Assembly (NCBI GenBank): GCA_030148505.1
Contig: JASBTI010000014.1
Span: 62,001-126,000, forward strand
Direction: 5' to 3'
DNA length: 64,000 nt
DNA from: Rhodanobacter sp.
GTDB lineage: Bacteria; Pseudomonadota; Gammaproteobacteria; Xanthomonadales; Rhodanobacteraceae
The notes below the pieces were generated by a model. The model had not been told where the DNA came from. It made no database searches and worked only from the letters and a program-made list of their open reading frames with translations. A program made the position numbers and the translations under genes. The stretch's first letter is position 1. Every line of letters begins with the position of its first letter. This document shows, one piece after another, positions 47,177-58,181 of the stretch.

Positions 47177-47911
47177 ATGACTGAGGCAGCCCGGGTCCCT
47201 CGGCACATTGCCATCGTGATGGATGGTAATGGTCGATGGGCCAAAGCAAGGCACCGGCCACGCAGCTTTGGCCACAATGCCGGGCGTAAGGCGGTGCGCG
47301 AAGCCGTGGAGTCGTGCTTGCGCGAAGGCGTTCAGGTACTGACCTTGTTCGCCTTTTCCAGTGAAAACTGGCAGCGGCCGCAGGACGAAGTCGGTGCCTT
47401 GATGAACCTGTTCGTGCGAGCGCTGGATAAGGAGGTCGAGGAATTGCACGGTCATGGCGTGCGCCTGCGGTTTATCGGGGACCTGCAAGCGTTCGACGAG
47501 CCACTGCGTCTACGCATGCACGAGGCGATGACCCGCACCGCGGGAAATGACCGGCTGCACATGAACGTCGCGGTGAACTATGGCGGCCGCCAGGATATCG
47601 TGCGGGCCTGCCAGTGCGCTACCGAAGCGGTTGCCAAGGGCGAACTCCGCGTCGAGGAGATCGACGAGAGCCGGCTTGGCCAATGGATGAGCCTGGCGGA
47701 CCTCCCGCCGCTGGATCTGTTCATCCGCACCGGAGGCGAGTACCGCATCAGCAACTTCCTGTTATGGCAAGCCGCGTATGCGGAGCTCTATTTTACCGAT
47801 ACCCTGTGGCCTGACTTCGATCAGGCCTGCCTGCGCCTAGCCATCGAAGACTATGCTCGACGCGAACGCCGCTATGGCCGCACCGGCGAGCAAGTCACCG
47901 CGAATCACTGA
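47177..47911 (+). CDS. uppS: Undecaprenyl diphosphate synthase
   Basis: A 244-residue cis-prenyltransferase starting MTEAARVPRHIAIVMDGNGR. The catalytic Asp is in MDGNGRWA, with LTLFAFSSENWQRP and the C-terminal DLFIRTGGEYRISNFLLWQA. The extra in-frame residues from 47060 are unlike the family. It makes C55-PP, the lipid carrier for cell-wall and O-antigen units. It is followed by cdsA eight bases later. Confidence 0.97.
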   Translation: MTEAARVPRHIAIVMDGNGRWAKARHRPRSFGHNAGRKAVREAVESCLREGVQVLTLFAFSSENWQRPQDEVGALMNLFVRALDKEVEELHGHGVRLRFIGDLQAFDEPLRLRMHEAMTRTAGNDRLHMNVAVNYGGRQDIVRACQCATEAVAKGELRVEEIDESRLGQWMSLADLPPLDLFIRTGGEYRISNFLLWQAAYAELYFTDTLWPDFDQACLRLAIEDYARRERRYGRTGEQVTANH

Positions 47912-47919
47912 GGAATACG

Positions 47920-48735
47920 ATGCTGCTACAGCGCACTCTTGCCGCCCTGGTGCTCGCGCCCCTGGTGATCCTGGTCATCCTGTTGTCCTCGACGCCGGTG
48001 GTGGGACTGGTCGGCGCGCTGGCCTTCCTGGTCGCGGCTTGGGAGTGGATCCAGCTAAGTGGGGTACGTAGCACCCTGTGGCGAGGCGTCGTGCTGACGG
48101 CTGCAGCAGCTATTTTCGTACTGCTGTGGTGGGCTCACGCAACATGGACACCGCTGCTGCTGGCGGCAGGTATCGCCTGGTGGCTGGTTGCCTGTCTGTG
48201 GCTTCGCCATTTTGCCTTTGCTGCCGCACCCACCTGCGAGAACCTCGCACTGAAACTACTGGCGGGCGCCTTGGTGATCTTTCCGGCGTGGATTGCCCTG
48301 CTCAGCATTCACGGCCACAGCCCGCACGGAAATTGGTGGATGCTGCTCGCCTTCGTCGTGGTCTGGGCATCCGATATCGGCGCTTACTTTAGCGGACGCG
48401 CGTTTGGAAAGCGCAAGCTGGCACCGCAGATAAGTCCCGGCAAGACCTGGGCAGGCGTCTACGGTGCGCTGGTCGCAGGGGTAGCGGTCACCAGCTTGAG
48501 CGGCTGGTTGCTGGATGTGCGAGGTGGCAAGCTGTTGGCACTGGCCTTGCTGGCGGCCATTACCGTTGCCGCGTCGATCGTCGGCGATCTTCTCGAAAGC
48601 CTGATGAAACGCCATGCCCAAGTGAAAGATTCCGGCAGCCTGATTCCCGGTCATGGCGGCTTGATGGACCGCATGGACAGCGTATTTGCTGCGCTGCCGG
48701 TATTTGCTGCCGGCCTGCTGCTGCTGGGCTTGTGA
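47920..48735 (+). CDS. cdsA: Phosphatidate cytidylyltransferase
   Basis: A 271-residue integral membrane enzyme with about seven or eight helices. The CDP-alcohol signature region is the C-terminal [20 protein letters not shown], together with [20 protein letters not shown]. It makes CDP-diacylglycerol for all phospholipids. GAGG lies just before the start, and the stop is one base before dxr. Confidence 0.97.
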   Translation: MLLQRTLAALVLAPLVILVILLSSTPVVGLVGALAFLVAAWEWIQLSGVRSTLWRGVVLTAAAAIFVLLWWAHATWTPLLLAAGIAWWLVACLWLRHFAFAAAPTCENLALKLLAGALVIFPAWIALLSIHGHSPHGNWWMLLAFVVVWASDIGAYFSGRAFGKRKLAPQISPGKTWAGVYGALVAGVAVTSLSGWLLDVRGGKLLALALLAAITVAASIVGDLLESLMKRHAQVKDSGSLIPGHGGLMDRMDSVFAALPVFAAGLLLLGL

Positions 48736-48736
48736 C

Positions 48737-49927
48737 ATGAAAAATATCGCCGTTCTTGGCGCTACCGGTTCGATCGGTGGCAATACCCTGGATGTCGTCG
48801 CGCGCCATCCGCAGCGTTTTCGCGCCAGTGTGCTGACCGCGCACCGACAGGTTGCGGCGTTGGTTGCCTTGTGTGTCATTCACCGTCCGGACCTGGCGGT
48901 GATTGCCGATCCGGCACTGGAAAAGGAGCTGTCCCGCCAACTGACCGCAGCCGGCGTCCGCTGCGAAGTGGCCAGCGGCCCTGCGGCACTTGCCGTGGCG
49001 GCAGCCAGCTCCCTGTGCGATACCGTGGTGGCCGCCATCGTCGGCGCTGCCGGCCTGGAGTCCACACTTGCCGCGGCCCGTGCCGGCAAACACCTGCTGC
49101 TGGCGAACAAGGAATCCATTGTGATGGCCGGGCCGCTGCTGCTCGAGGCCGTCGCCGTTGGTGGTGGCGCGCTGATTCCGGTCGACTCCGAGCACAACGC
49201 GCTGTTTCAGTGCCTGCCGACCCAGTGCCTGCCGGGCGAACGGCCGCACCTCGGCAAGGGCGGCGTACGGCGCCTCATACTGACAGCCTCTGGCGGGCCA
49301 TTTCGCGGCCTCCTGCGCCACCAGCTGACGCAGATCACCCCGGAACAGGCCTGCAAACACCCTAACTGGGTCATGGGGCGCAAGATCTCGGTCGATTCGG
49401 CCACCCTGATGAACAAGGGACTGGAAGTCATTGAGGCGCACCATCTCTTCAACGCCCCGGCCGGGGTGATCGAAGTACTGGTCCACCCGCAGAGTCTGGT
49501 TCACTCGTTGGTCGAATACGTCGATGGCTCGGTGCTGGCGCAACTGGGCAACCCCGACATGCGCACGGCCATCGCGCACGCGCTGGCCTGGCCGGAACGT
49601 GTCGACGCCGGGGTCGCGCCACTGGATCTAGCAGCCTGCGCCCCGTTGGCATTCGAGCCCCCGGACCTGGCAACCTTCCGCTGCCTGGCGCTGGCGTTCC
49701 AGGCGTTACTCGCCGGCGGCGATGCCCCTGCCCTGCTCAACGCAGCCAATGAGGTCGCGGTGGAGGCCTTTCTGGCCGGCAGCTTGCCGTTCCTGTCGAT
49801 CGCAGATGTCGTTGAAAGCGTACTTGCGGAACTGCCGGCGCAGGACGTGGTCGATATTCAGACCCTTTGTGAACGCGACCGGGACGCCCGCGAGGTGGCC
49901 CGACGGCTTCTGCGCAATGCTTGCTGA
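48737..49927 (+). CDS. dxr: 1-deoxy-D-xylulose 5-phosphate reductoisomerase
   Basis: A 396-residue Dxr: [20 protein letters not shown] (NADPH site), [30 protein letters not shown] (metal-binding Asp/Glu), GGPFRGL and [20 protein letters not shown]. It performs the first committed MEP-pathway step, feeding IPP to uppS upstream. Upstream in-frame residues belong to the end of cdsA. Confidence 0.98.
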   Translation: MKNIAVLGATGSIGGNTLDVVARHPQRFRASVLTAHRQVAALVALCVIHRPDLAVIADPALEKELSRQLTAAGVRCEVASGPAALAVAAASSLCDTVVAAIVGAAGLESTLAAARAGKHLLLANKESIVMAGPLLLEAVAVGGGALIPVDSEHNALFQCLPTQCLPGERPHLGKGGVRRLILTASGGPFRGLLRHQLTQITPEQACKHPNWVMGRKISVDSATLMNKGLEVIEAHHLFNAPAGVIEVLVHPQSLVHSLVEYVDGSVLAQLGNPDMRTAIAHALAWPERVDAGVAPLDLAACAPLAFEPPDLATFRCLALAFQALLAGGDAPALLNAANEVAVEAFLAGSLPFLSIADVVESVLAELPAQDVVDIQTLCERDRDAREVARRLLRNAC

Positions 49928-49963
49928 TATTCTTGCTCCGATGACTTACTCTCACGGTAATTG

Positions 49964-51310
49964 ATGACTTCCTTTTTCGGATCGGTGTTCTGGTTGCTGG
50001 TCACGCTTGGCGTGCTGGTGACCTTTCATGAGTTTGGCCACTACTGGGTCGCGCGGCGCTGCGGGGTCAAGGTGCTGCGTTTCTCGGTCGGTTTCGGCAA
50101 AGCGATCTGGAAGCGGATCGGTCGCGACGGTACCGAATACCAGATCGCCGCAATCCCCCTGGGCGGTTACGTCAAGATGCTCGATGCCCGTGAGGGCGAG
50201 GTCGACCCGTCCCTGCGCGCTCAGGAGTTCACCGGCAAGTCGGTATGGAAACGCATCGCGATCGTGGCCGCCGGCCCCGGGTTCAACCTGATCTTCACCC
50301 TGGTCGCATTCTGGATGATGTTCATGCTCGGTCGCCCCGATGTCGCGCCAGTGGTCACTGCCACGCCCCACAGCATGGCGGCGGAAGCCGGCATCCAGCC
50401 CGGAGATCGCATCCTGCGTGTGGGCGGCGAGGCGGTGACGACCTGGAGCGACTCGATGGATGCCGTGGTCAACGCCCTGCTCGGGCGTGCCCCACTATCA
50501 TTGACGGTGCGCGACAGCGACGGTCGGCAACGTCAACTCACCTTGCCGCTGAACCAGCTGCCAGCCGGCCTGTCCGTCGACCAGTATCTGCCCAAGCTCG
50601 GCTTGAAACTGGCGCCTCCCGCCGCGATGGCAGCCACCGTGATTCCCGGTCAACCCGCCGCGTCCGCGGGTATGCAAGCAGGTGATCGCATCCTCAGCGT
50701 CAACGGACAACCGGTCACCGACTTCCTCGACTTCGGCAGGCAGGTGCAAACCGACGCGATCAAATCACCGCAGCTCACGGTGGCTGTGGAGCGCGGAAGC
50801 AAGGTCATCGACCTGAATATCACCGCCCGCTGGGAGTCGCTGCAAGGCCAGCCGAAAAAATGGATTCTGGGGATCAATGCGCCGGCAGCCGAGCTGGCCA
50901 CCGTGCACTACGGGCCGATTCGGGCGCTGGGTGCCTCGCTGGCCACGACCTGGCAGAACACCACACAGACCTTCGGCATGCTCGGCAAGATGTTGACCGG
51001 CCAGGCCTCGACCCGCAATCTGTCGGGGGTGATCGGGATCGCCCAGGTGGCCAACGCATCGGCGCACATGGGACTTCCGTGGTTCCTCAACTTCCTCGCC
51101 CTGGTGTCGCTGAGCCTGGCGATACTCAACCTGTTGCCGATCCCGGTTCTGGATGGCGGGCACCTGCTGTATTATCTGGTGGAGTTGATCAAGGGCAGCC
51201 CGGTCAGCGAACAGACCATGATCGTGGGCCAGTACATTGGCATCGCCTTGCTGTTCACCCTGATGGGGCTGGCGTTCTACAACGACATCCACCGCATGTT
51301 GTTGTCGTGA
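49964..51310 (+). CDS. rseP: Site-2 protease RseP
   Basis: A 448-residue membrane metalloprotease. The zinc motif HEFGH lies in the first helix (VTFHEFGHYWVARRCGVKV), and the third ligand in the last part, LLPIPVLDGGHLLYYL. Two PDZ domains (about 115-195 and 205-285) each have GDRIL(R/S)V. RseP cuts RseA to free sigma-E and clears signal-peptide remnants. I use ATG 49964; TTG 49961 is directly before it. Linkage to bamA joins outer-membrane stress sensing and assembly. Confidence 0.96.
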   Translation: MTSFFGSVFWLLVTLGVLVTFHEFGHYWVARRCGVKVLRFSVGFGKAIWKRIGRDGTEYQIAAIPLGGYVKMLDAREGEVDPSLRAQEFTGKSVWKRIAIVAAGPGFNLIFTLVAFWMMFMLGRPDVAPVVTATPHSMAAEAGIQPGDRILRVGGEAVTTWSDSMDAVVNALLGRAPLSLTVRDSDGRQRQLTLPLNQLPAGLSVDQYLPKLGLKLAPPAAMAATVIPGQPAASAGMQAGDRILSVNGQPVTDFLDFGRQVQTDAIKSPQLTVAVERGSKVIDLNITARWESLQGQPKKWILGINAPAAELATVHYGPIRALGASLATTWQNTTQTFGMLGKMLTGQASTRNLSGVIGIAQVANASAHMGLPWFLNFLALVSLSLAILNLLPIPVLDGGHLLYYLVELIKGSPVSEQTMIVGQYIGIALLFTLMGLAFYNDIHRMLLS

Positions 51311-51505
51311 CGCTCATGGTCCACGATCACGGAATCTCGACACCCCGCTGGTCTGCGCCTGCTTTGGCGCAATGCAGCGAGGTGGTACATGGCGTATCCC
51401 TGAGGGGTGCGAATCTTTTTAAGAAGCAGGGCAAGCTCCTGTTTTCACGTATTGATCGGGCGGCCGACATGGCTGCTCCATCGAAATAACCCAACGGAAT
51501 CGACG

Positions 51506-53917
51506 ATGAAGCGTATCGCCGCGCTGATCCTGCTTGCCTCCCTCTCCGCCCAAGCGTTCGCGTTCGACCCCTTTGTGGTGTCGGACATACGCATCGACGG
51601 TCTCAGCCGCATATCCGCGGGCACGGTATACAACTATCTGCCAGTGAGCAAAGGCGACCGTCTCACCAACGACGAGGCCCAGCGCGCCATACGGGCGTTG
51701 TACCAGACCAAGTTCTTCAGCGACGTGGAATTCGACCGCGACGGCAATATCCTGGTGATCAAGGTCGTGGAGCGCCCCTCCATCGCCAAGCTGACGCTGC
51801 GTGGCAACAAGGACATCAAGACCGACGACCTGAAAAAAGGCCTCAAGCAGATTGGCCTGGCCGAAGGCGAGACCTTCGACCGACTGGCGCTGGACAACGT
51901 ACAGCAGGAGCTTATCCGGCAGTACTACAACCGCGGCAAGTACAACGTTTCGGTGATTCCGCACGTGGTCCGTCTCAACCGCAACCGCGTCGCGATCGAC
52001 ATTGAGATCCGCGAAGGCAAGGCGGCGAAGATCCAGGAAATCAACATCCTCGGCAATCACGCTTTTACCGACAAGCAGATTCGCAAGGATTTCGAATCGA
52101 ACACCCCGGGGTTGATGTCGTGGTATTCGAAGGACGACCAGTATTCGCGCGAAAAGCTTTCCGGTGACCTGGAGAAGCTGCAGTCGTTCTACATGAATCG
52201 CGGTTATGCCGACTTTGCGGTGGACTCCACCCAGGTATCGATCTCGCCCGACAAGCGCGGGATGTATATCGATGCAAGCGTGAAGGAAGGTGCCGTCTAC
52301 AAAGTCGCCGACGTCAAGCTCCTGGGCAAATTGATTCTTCCCGAGAAGACACTGCGCCAGTTCGTCTACATCAAGAAGGGCCAGACCTTCAACCGCGCGG
52401 CGATCGAGGCCAGTACCAAGGCGATCAAGGCGATCCTTGCCAATCTGGGCTACGCCTACGCCAAAGTCACACCGATTCCCAAGCTGGACAAGGAAAAACG
52501 TACTGTCGACCTGACCATGTACATCGAACCGGGCCAGCGTGTCTACGTGCGCCGTATCGTGTTCCAGGGCAATACCGGCACCGAAGGGGATGTACTGCGT
52601 CGAGAAATGCGCCAGCTGGAAGGCTCATGGTACTCGCAGGCCGCGGTCGATCGCTCCAAGATCCGCTTGCAGCAGCTGGGTTTCTTCAAAAAGGTCGATA
52701 TCAGCAAAAAGCGTGTACCCGGCACTCAGGATCAGGTGGATGTCGACGTCAAGGTCGAGGAGCAGTCTGCCGGCAGCCTGCAGTTCGGCGTGGGCTACTC
52801 GCAGTACTCCGGCATCATTCTCAACGCCTCGGTATCGCAGCGTAACCTGTTCGGCACCGGTGACAGCTTCTCGGTCAGCGGTTCACGCAGTACATACTCC
52901 ACCAGCTTCGGCCTGAACTACTACAACCCCTATCTGACCGACAACAACGTCGGCATCGGCTACAACGCGACCTACACGAAGAGCAATTACGGCAACACCA
53001 CCTTCGCCAACTACGCCACCAGCGACAAGAGCTTTTCGACGTATCTCGGTATCCCGGTAACTGAATACGATGCCTTGCGGGTGGGTCTTGGCATCAGCAG
53101 CAACCAGATCAACCTGATTCCCGGTTACAGCCCGCAACCACTGATCGATTACCAGAACCAGATCGGCCACCGCACGATCCACTCCTGGACCGGTACGCTG
53201 GGGTGGAATCACGACACCCGCAACGGCTACTGGGCACCGACACGTGGCGGCCTGATCTCAGCCTCGACCAACGTCGCCCTGCCCGGCTCCACGGTGCAGT
53301 ACTGGAAATTGACTGCCGAAGCCAATCACTACTGGCCGATCGGCAAGGGCTTTGTGCTGTACCTGGATGGCCAGGTCGGCTACGGCAAAACCTACGGTCA
53401 GAATGGCATCAGCGACGCCAATTTCGCCGCATTGCAAGCGAATACCACCGACCATCCGATAGTCGATATGCGCCAGGCGTTCCCGTTCTGGGAGAACTTC
53501 TATTCCGGCGGTGTGCGTGACGTACGTGGATTCCAGGACAACACGCTGGGGCCGCGGATCTGCCCGCTGGCCAATTCCGTGCCGCAGAGCAATGGTCTGT
53601 GTTCCCTCGGTGGCTATTATGCACAGCCGATCGGCGGAGCCTTCAAGGTGCTGGGCTCGGCCGAGGTCTATATCCCGCTGCCCTTCCTGAAGGATGTCAA
53701 TACGGCGCGCGTGGCCTGGTTTGTGGACGTAGGCAATGCCTACAAGGATTACCAGAGCTTCAATGCCAGTACCTTGCGTGCTTCGACCGGCCTGTCGCTA
53801 CACTGGCAGGCACCCATCGGTCCGCTGATCATCAGCTTCGCCGTGCCGTTCCGTACCCAGCCCAGCGATGGTCATTACGAGGAACGCATCCAGTTCACCT
53901 TCGGCAGCCAGTTCTGA
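51506..53917 (+). CDS. bamA: Outer-membrane protein assembly factor BamA
   Basis: An 803-residue Omp85 protein. The signal peptide is MKRIAALILLASLSAQAFA. Five POTRA domains (about 22-430) begin FDPFVVSDIRIDGLSRISAG; the 16-strand barrel follows and ends IQFTFGSQF. Loop 6 contains the conserved motif in GGVRDVRGFQDNTLGPR (VRGF). BamA folds other outer-membrane proteins and the porin at 34272 would be a client. The region before the start has only a weak GGA ribosome site. No skp gene follows, unlike in enterobacteria. Confidence 0.98.
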   Translation: MKRIAALILLASLSAQAFAFDPFVVSDIRIDGLSRISAGTVYNYLPVSKGDRLTNDEAQRAIRALYQTKFFSDVEFDRDGNILVIKVVERPSIAKLTLRGNKDIKTDDLKKGLKQIGLAEGETFDRLALDNVQQELIRQYYNRGKYNVSVIPHVVRLNRNRVAIDIEIREGKAAKIQEINILGNHAFTDKQIRKDFESNTPGLMSWYSKDDQYSREKLSGDLEKLQSFYMNRGYADFAVDSTQVSISPDKRGMYIDASVKEGAVYKVADVKLLGKLILPEKTLRQFVYIKKGQTFNRAAIEASTKAIKAILANLGYAYAKVTPIPKLDKEKRTVDLTMYIEPGQRVYVRRIVFQGNTGTEGDVLRREMRQLEGSWYSQAAVDRSKIRLQQLGFFKKVDISKKRVPGTQDQVDVDVKVEEQSAGSLQFGVGYSQYSGIILNASVSQRNLFGTGDSFSVSGSRSTYSTSFGLNYYNPYLTDNNVGIGYNATYTKSNYGNTTFANYATSDKSFSTYLGIPVTEYDALRVGLGISSNQINLIPGYSPQPLIDYQNQIGHRTIHSWTGTLGWNHDTRNGYWAPTRGGLISASTNVALPGSTVQYWKLTAEANHYWPIGKGFVLYLDGQVGYGKTYGQNGISDANFAALQANTTDHPIVDMRQAFPFWENFYSGGVRDVRGFQDNTLGPRICPLANSVPQSNGLCSLGGYYAQPIGGAFKVLGSAEVYIPLPFLKDVNTARVAWFVDVGNAYKDYQSFNASTLRASTGLSLHWQAPIGPLIISFAVPFRTQPSDGHYEERIQFTFGSQF

Positions 53918-53973
53918 TTGACTGAACCCGGCGCGCTGGCATCCTGCCAGCCGCCGATGCACGGAGCCTGACC

Positions 53974-55017
53974 GTGAATACCATTGCACATCCGCTGAGC
54001 GAGCTGGCCGAACGTTTCAACCTGTCCCTGCACGGTGACGGTGACCGACTGATTGACGGTGTCGGCACTCTCACTGGCGCAGGCCCGAGCCAGCTCAGCT
54101 TTCTATCCAACAGCAAATATGCCGCGCAGCTGGCAACCACGAGCGCGGGTGTGGTGGTTCTTGGTCGAGAGCATCTTGCCGACTGCCCGACGGCTGCGCT
54201 GGTCGCCCAAGACCCCTACACCGCCTACGCCAGGATCGCCGCCGTGTTCGAACGGCTGCCGCAGGCTCTACCGGGCATTCATCCCAGCACCGTGGTCGCC
54301 CCCTCTGCCCAGATCAGCGCGAGCGCCAGCATTGGGCCGTACTGTGTCATCGAAGAGAACGCCGTGATTGGCGACGGCGTGTTCCTCGGACCGCATTGCC
54401 ACGTGGGTGCCGACTGCGTGGTGGGTACACAATCGCGTCTGGTCGCACGCGTCACCCTGGTTACCCGAGTCAGGCTGGGGCAACGCGTACTGATTCATCC
54501 CGGCGCGGTGATCGGATCGGACGGTTTCGGGTTGGCGTTTGATCGTAGCCTTTCCGACCATGGTGGTTGGGTCAAACTGCCGCAACTTGGCGGCGTACGG
54601 ATCGGCGACGATTGCGAAATCGGTGCCAATACCACCATCGACCGCGGCGCCCTCGAGGACACCGTGCTAGAGGAAGACGTCCGCCTGGACAACCAGATCC
54701 AGATAGCCCACAACGTCTACATCGGTGCCCACACCGCCATGGCCGGCTGCGCCGCGGTAGCGGGCAGCGCGCGGATCGGTCGCTACTGCATGATTGGCGG
54801 CAATGCCGGTGTGCTGGGGCATCTGGAGCTCGCCGACCGGGTTACCATTACCGCCAAGAGTCTGGTTACCCATTCGATACGCGAGCCAGGTGAATATTCT
54901 TCTGGCGTACCGCTGCAGGAAAACCGTCACTGGCGAAAGAATGCAGCACGTTTCAAGCATCTGGACGATCATGTGCGGCGCCTTACGGCGCTCGAGAAGG
55001 ACAAGAACCATGAGTGA
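53974..55017 (+). CDS. lpxD: UDP-3-O-(3-hydroxyacyl)glucosamine N-acyltransferase
   Basis: A 347-residue LpxD starting at GTG 53974 with GGAG upstream. The N-terminal uridine-binding domain (GAGPSQLSFLSNSKYAAQL) is followed by hexapeptide repeats forming a left-handed beta-helix (IGPYCVIEENAVIGDGVFLG) and the catalytic His in QIAHNVYIGAHTAMAGCAAV. It adds the N-linked acyl chain in lipid A synthesis. It overlaps fabZ by eight bases. Confidence 0.97.
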   Translation: MNTIAHPLSELAERFNLSLHGDGDRLIDGVGTLTGAGPSQLSFLSNSKYAAQLATTSAGVVVLGREHLADCPTAALVAQDPYTAYARIAAVFERLPQALPGIHPSTVVAPSAQISASASIGPYCVIEENAVIGDGVFLGPHCHVGADCVVGTQSRLVARVTLVTRVRLGQRVLIHPGAVIGSDGFGLAFDRSLSDHGGWVKLPQLGGVRIGDDCEIGANTTIDRGALEDTVLEEDVRLDNQIQIAHNVYIGAHTAMAGCAAVAGSARIGRYCMIGGNAGVLGHLELADRVTITAKSLVTHSIREPGEYSSGVPLQENRHWRKNAARFKHLDDHVRRLTALEKDKNHE

Positions 55018-55483
55018 GCAAATGGCAACCATTACCCTGCCAGTGAATATCGAGAAGATCCAGGAACTGTTGCCCCACCGCTATCCCTTTCTGCTGGTTG
55101 ATCGCGTGGTCGAGATCGACCCAGATGTCAGCGTGGTCGCGCTGAAGAACGTGACCATCAATGAGCCGTTTTTCGAGGGCCACTTCCCCGGTCACTCGGT
55201 GATGCCTGGCGTGTTGATCATCGAGGCCATGGCCCAGGCTGCCGGACTGCTGACCCAGATCAGCCGTCATATGAAGGGCGATACCGGCAGCGCGCTTTTC
55301 TATCTGGTCAAGGTCGACAATGCACGATTCAGTGCACCAGTGGTTCCCGGTGACCAGTTGCGTCTGGAAGTCTCTCTGAAGCGTCTGGTACGCGGCATGG
55401 GCCTGTTCGTGGCGCGCACCCTGGTCGAAGGCAAGGAAGTAGCCAGTTGCGAACTGATGTGCGCCGCGAGGTCCGAAAAATGA
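55010..55483 (+). CDS. fabZ: 3-hydroxyacyl-[acyl-carrier-protein] dehydratase FabZ
   Basis: A 157-residue hot-dog-fold dehydratase. The active His lies in [18 protein letters not shown] and the Glu in [23 protein letters not shown]-type helix. It draws 3-hydroxymyristoyl-ACP away from LpxA/LpxD, so its position between lpxD and lpxA balances fatty acid and lipid A synthesis. The start at 55010 is inside the last codons of lpxD. Confidence 0.97.
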   Translation: MSEQMATITLPVNIEKIQELLPHRYPFLLVDRVVEIDPDVSVVALKNVTINEPFFEGHFPGHSVMPGVLIIEAMAQAAGLLTQISRHMKGDTGSALFYLVKVDNARFSAPVVPGDQLRLEVSLKRLVRGMGLFVARTLVEGKEVASCELMCAARSEK

Positions 55484-56268
55484 TTGATGCCGGGCCGATT
55501 CACCCCACCGCACTGATCGATCCTTCCGCCGTCATCGGCGCCAATGTGTGTATTGGTGCCTACAGCGTGATCGGCGCCGAGGTGGAAATCGGCGATGGCA
55601 CGGTGATCGGCCCGCATGTGGTCATCGAGGGGCCTACCCGGATCGGCCGTGACAACCGCATTACCCAGTTCGCCTCACTGGGTGGTGCGCCGCAAGACAA
55701 GAAATTTGCCGATGAGCGCACCGAGCTGATCATCGGCGACCGCAACCTGATCCGCGAATTCACCACCATCAACCGCGGCACCGGAGACGGCGGTGGCGTC
55801 ACCCGCCTCGGCAATGACAACTGGGTACTTGCCTATGTGCATGTCGCCCACGACTGCCAGGTCGGCGATCATGTGGTGTTCTCCAACTATGCGGCCCTGG
55901 CCGGACATGTCGAGATCGGCGATTGGACAATCCTCTCGGGTTATTCCGGCGTCCACCAGTTCTGCAAGGTCGGCGCCCATGCGTTCATTGGCATGGGCTG
56001 CCTGGTCGGCCACGATGTACCTCCGTTCGTGATGATGGCCAACGAGCAACAGGGCCGCCCCCGCGGGATCAATAGCGAGGGGCTGAAGCGACGCGGCTTC
56101 GACAGTGCGCGCATCGCTGCCATCAAGCGCGCATACCGCACCCTGTACATGGCCGGACTTTCACTTCCCGAAGCTCGCCAGCAACTGATCACGCAGGCTG
56201 CGGCCAGCGACGACGTGCGCGCCATGCTGGAGTTTCTCGATCGTAGCGAACGTACGCTGGCCCGCTGA
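55480..56268 (+). CDS. lpxA: UDP-N-acetylglucosamine O-acyltransferase LpxA
   Basis: A 262-residue hexapeptide acyltransferase: [40 protein letters not shown], the catalytic His in [17 protein letters not shown], and [15 protein letters not shown]. It begins in an ATGA overlap with the fabZ stop. It catalyses the first acylation of UDP-GlcNAc. The C-terminal helical domain is normal. Confidence 0.98.
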   Translation: MIDAGPIHPTALIDPSAVIGANVCIGAYSVIGAEVEIGDGTVIGPHVVIEGPTRIGRDNRITQFASLGGAPQDKKFADERTELIIGDRNLIREFTTINRGTGDGGGVTRLGNDNWVLAYVHVAHDCQVGDHVVFSNYAALAGHVEIGDWTILSGYSGVHQFCKVGAHAFIGMGCLVGHDVPPFVMMANEQQGRPRGINSEGLKRRGFDSARIAAIKRAYRTLYMAGLSLPEARQQLITQAAASDDVRAMLEFLDRSERTLAR

Positions 56269-56335
56269 CATGCGACCGGCACAGGACAGCACATCATATG
56301 CGCCACCTCGCTCCGACTCGGGTTGAGGCATATTC

Positions 56336-57553
56336 GTGATTGCGCAAGAGCAAACCTTGACCATTGCCATCCTCGCCGGTGAAGACTCCGGCGACCAACT
56401 CGGTGCCGAACTGATCATTGCGCTGCGCCGGCACTATCCGAAGGCCTGTTTCGTCGGCATCGGTGGGGCGCGAATGCAGGCACAGGGATTTCGGTCATGG
56501 TATGACATCCGCGAGCTTTCGCTGTTTGGCCTCAGCGAGGTGATCCGTCATCTGCCGCGGCTGCTGCGTCTGCGAAAATCCCTGGTTGCCCGGCTGTTGC
56601 AGTCGCGGCCGGCGGTAGTGATCGGCATCGATGCGCCCGACTTCAATCTTGGCGTGGAGCGTCGCCTGAAAGACGCTGGCCTGACCACCGTGCATTACGT
56701 CAGCCCCTCAGTCTGGGCGTGGCGCGAAAAGCGGGCGGCAAAGATCGGTCGGAGTGCCCATCGCGTGTTGTGCCTGTTTCCGATGGAGCCACCAATCTAC
56801 GCGCGGCATGGCATCGACGCGCGCTTCGTCGGCCACCCGCTGGCCGATCGTTTCCCGCTGGTTTCCGACCGGGCCGGTGCGCGCGAAGCCCTAGGACTGC
56901 CGCAGGACGTACCTGTACTCGCCTTGTTACCAGGCAGTCGGCTGTCCGAGCTGGCCCTGCTGGGACGACCTTTCGTCGATGCCGCAAGCCGCATCTCGGC
57001 AGCACTGCCTGGTCTGCGCATCGTGATTCCTGCAGCCAATCAGCAAATCCATGCCCGGCTTGAGGCCCTGCTGGCAAAGGGTAGCCGCGACGAAGCGGCG
57101 CCGCTGTTGTTGGATGGCCATGCACACCAAGCGATGCTCGCTGCCGACGTGGTGTTGCTGGCTTCGGGGACCGCAACCCTGGAGGCGATGCTGGCAAAGC
57201 GGCCGATGGTGGTCGGCTATCGGGTATCCCCGCTCAGCTACCGCGTGGCCCGTTGGTTGAGGATGCTGAAAACTGATATCTATGCCTTGCCCAATATTCT
57301 GGCGCGTTCGCGCGACCCCGCCATTGAGTTGCCGGTCCCGGAGCTGATGCAGGAGGCCTGTACTGCAGAGAACCTGGCGAAGGCCACGCTTGCGCTGTTT
57401 CGGGACAGCGAACGCCGGGCACGCGTTGTCGCCCTTTTCGAACAACTGCATCTTGAACTACGCGGTGGGCTGGACGGTGATGCCGGTACCCGCGCGGCTT
57501 GTGCCATCGCTGAATTGCTGGACCAACAACATGTCGACGCTCAGCGACCCTGA
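56336..57553 (+). CDS. lpxB: Lipid-A-disaccharide synthase
   Basis: A 405-residue GT19 glycosyltransferase starting at GTG 56336 with GAGG eight bases upstream. Motifs: [68 protein letters not shown] and [20 protein letters not shown]. It joins UDP-diacylglucosamine and lipid X on the inner membrane. Its 3' end overlaps rnhB by 23 bases. Confidence 0.97.
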   Translation: MIAQEQTLTIAILAGEDSGDQLGAELIIALRRHYPKACFVGIGGARMQAQGFRSWYDIRELSLFGLSEVIRHLPRLLRLRKSLVARLLQSRPAVVIGIDAPDFNLGVERRLKDAGLTTVHYVSPSVWAWREKRAAKIGRSAHRVLCLFPMEPPIYARHGIDARFVGHPLADRFPLVSDRAGAREALGLPQDVPVLALLPGSRLSELALLGRPFVDAASRISAALPGLRIVIPAANQQIHARLEALLAKGSRDEAAPLLLDGHAHQAMLAADVVLLASGTATLEAMLAKRPMVVGYRVSPLSYRVARWLRMLKTDIYALPNILARSRDPAIELPVPELMQEACTAENLAKATLALFRDSERRARVVALFEQLHLELRGGLDGDAGTRAACAIAELLDQQHVDAQRP

Positions 57554-58181
57554 AGCCGCACCTCGTGGATCCAGCAGGCCGCTAGCCGAGCGACTAGGCA
57601 AGGTGCTGGTGGCTGGCGTCGACGAGGCCGGTCGTGGCCCTCTCGCCGGACCGTTGGCAGTGGCTGCGGTGATTCTGGATTGCGCCTGCCCGATCACCGG
57701 TCTCAACGACTCCAAGAAGCTCAGTGCTGCAAAACGCGAGGCATTGTATCCACTGATCCTGGAACGCGCACTGGCCTGTTGCGTGGTGCTGATCGAGGTC
57801 GATGAAATCGATCGGCTGAACATCTTCCAAGCCACCATGGTTGGCATGTGCCGAGCGGTGGCAGGCCTCGCAACAGCGCCTCATGAAGCCTGGATTGATG
57901 GCAACAAGGTGCCACCCGGGCTGCCCTGCCGTGGGCGCGCCATTGTGGGCGGCGACGCACTGGAGCCGGCCATCAGTGCCGCCTCGATCCTGGCCAAGGT
58001 CAGTCGCGATCGTCTGATGGTCGCCATGGATACCACCCATCCTGGTTACGGCTTCGCTACTCACAAGGGTTACCCAACTCCCGCACATCTGGCATCGCTA
58101 CATCAGCTCGGCCCATGCACCCAGCATCGCCACAGCTTCGCCCCGGTGCGCCGCTTGCTGGATCAGGGCGTGTTGTTCTGA
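57531..58181 (+). CDS. rnhB: Ribonuclease HII
   Basis: A 216-residue RNase HII. The catalytic D-E pair is in [20 protein letters not shown], another Asp in [11 protein letters not shown], and the fourth acidic residue in [19 protein letters not shown]. It removes single ribonucleotides and RNA primers from DNA. The start at 57531 lies inside lpxB. Its usual place between lpxB and dnaE is kept. Confidence 0.97.
   Translation: MSTLSDPEAAPRGSSRPLAERLGKVLVAGVDEAGRGPLAGPLAVAAVILDCACPITGLNDSKKLSAAKREALYPLILERALACCVVLIEVDEIDRLNIFQATMVGMCRAVAGLATAPHEAWIDGNKVPPGLPCRGRAIVGGDALEPAISAASILAKVSRDRLMVAMDTTHPGYGFATHKGYPTPAHLASLHQLGPCTQHRHSFAPVRRLLDQGVLF

Noticed and set aside
51311..51505. Sigma-E promoter upstream of bamA
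   Set aside because: I looked for GGAACTT with a suitable -10 and found no acceptable pair.
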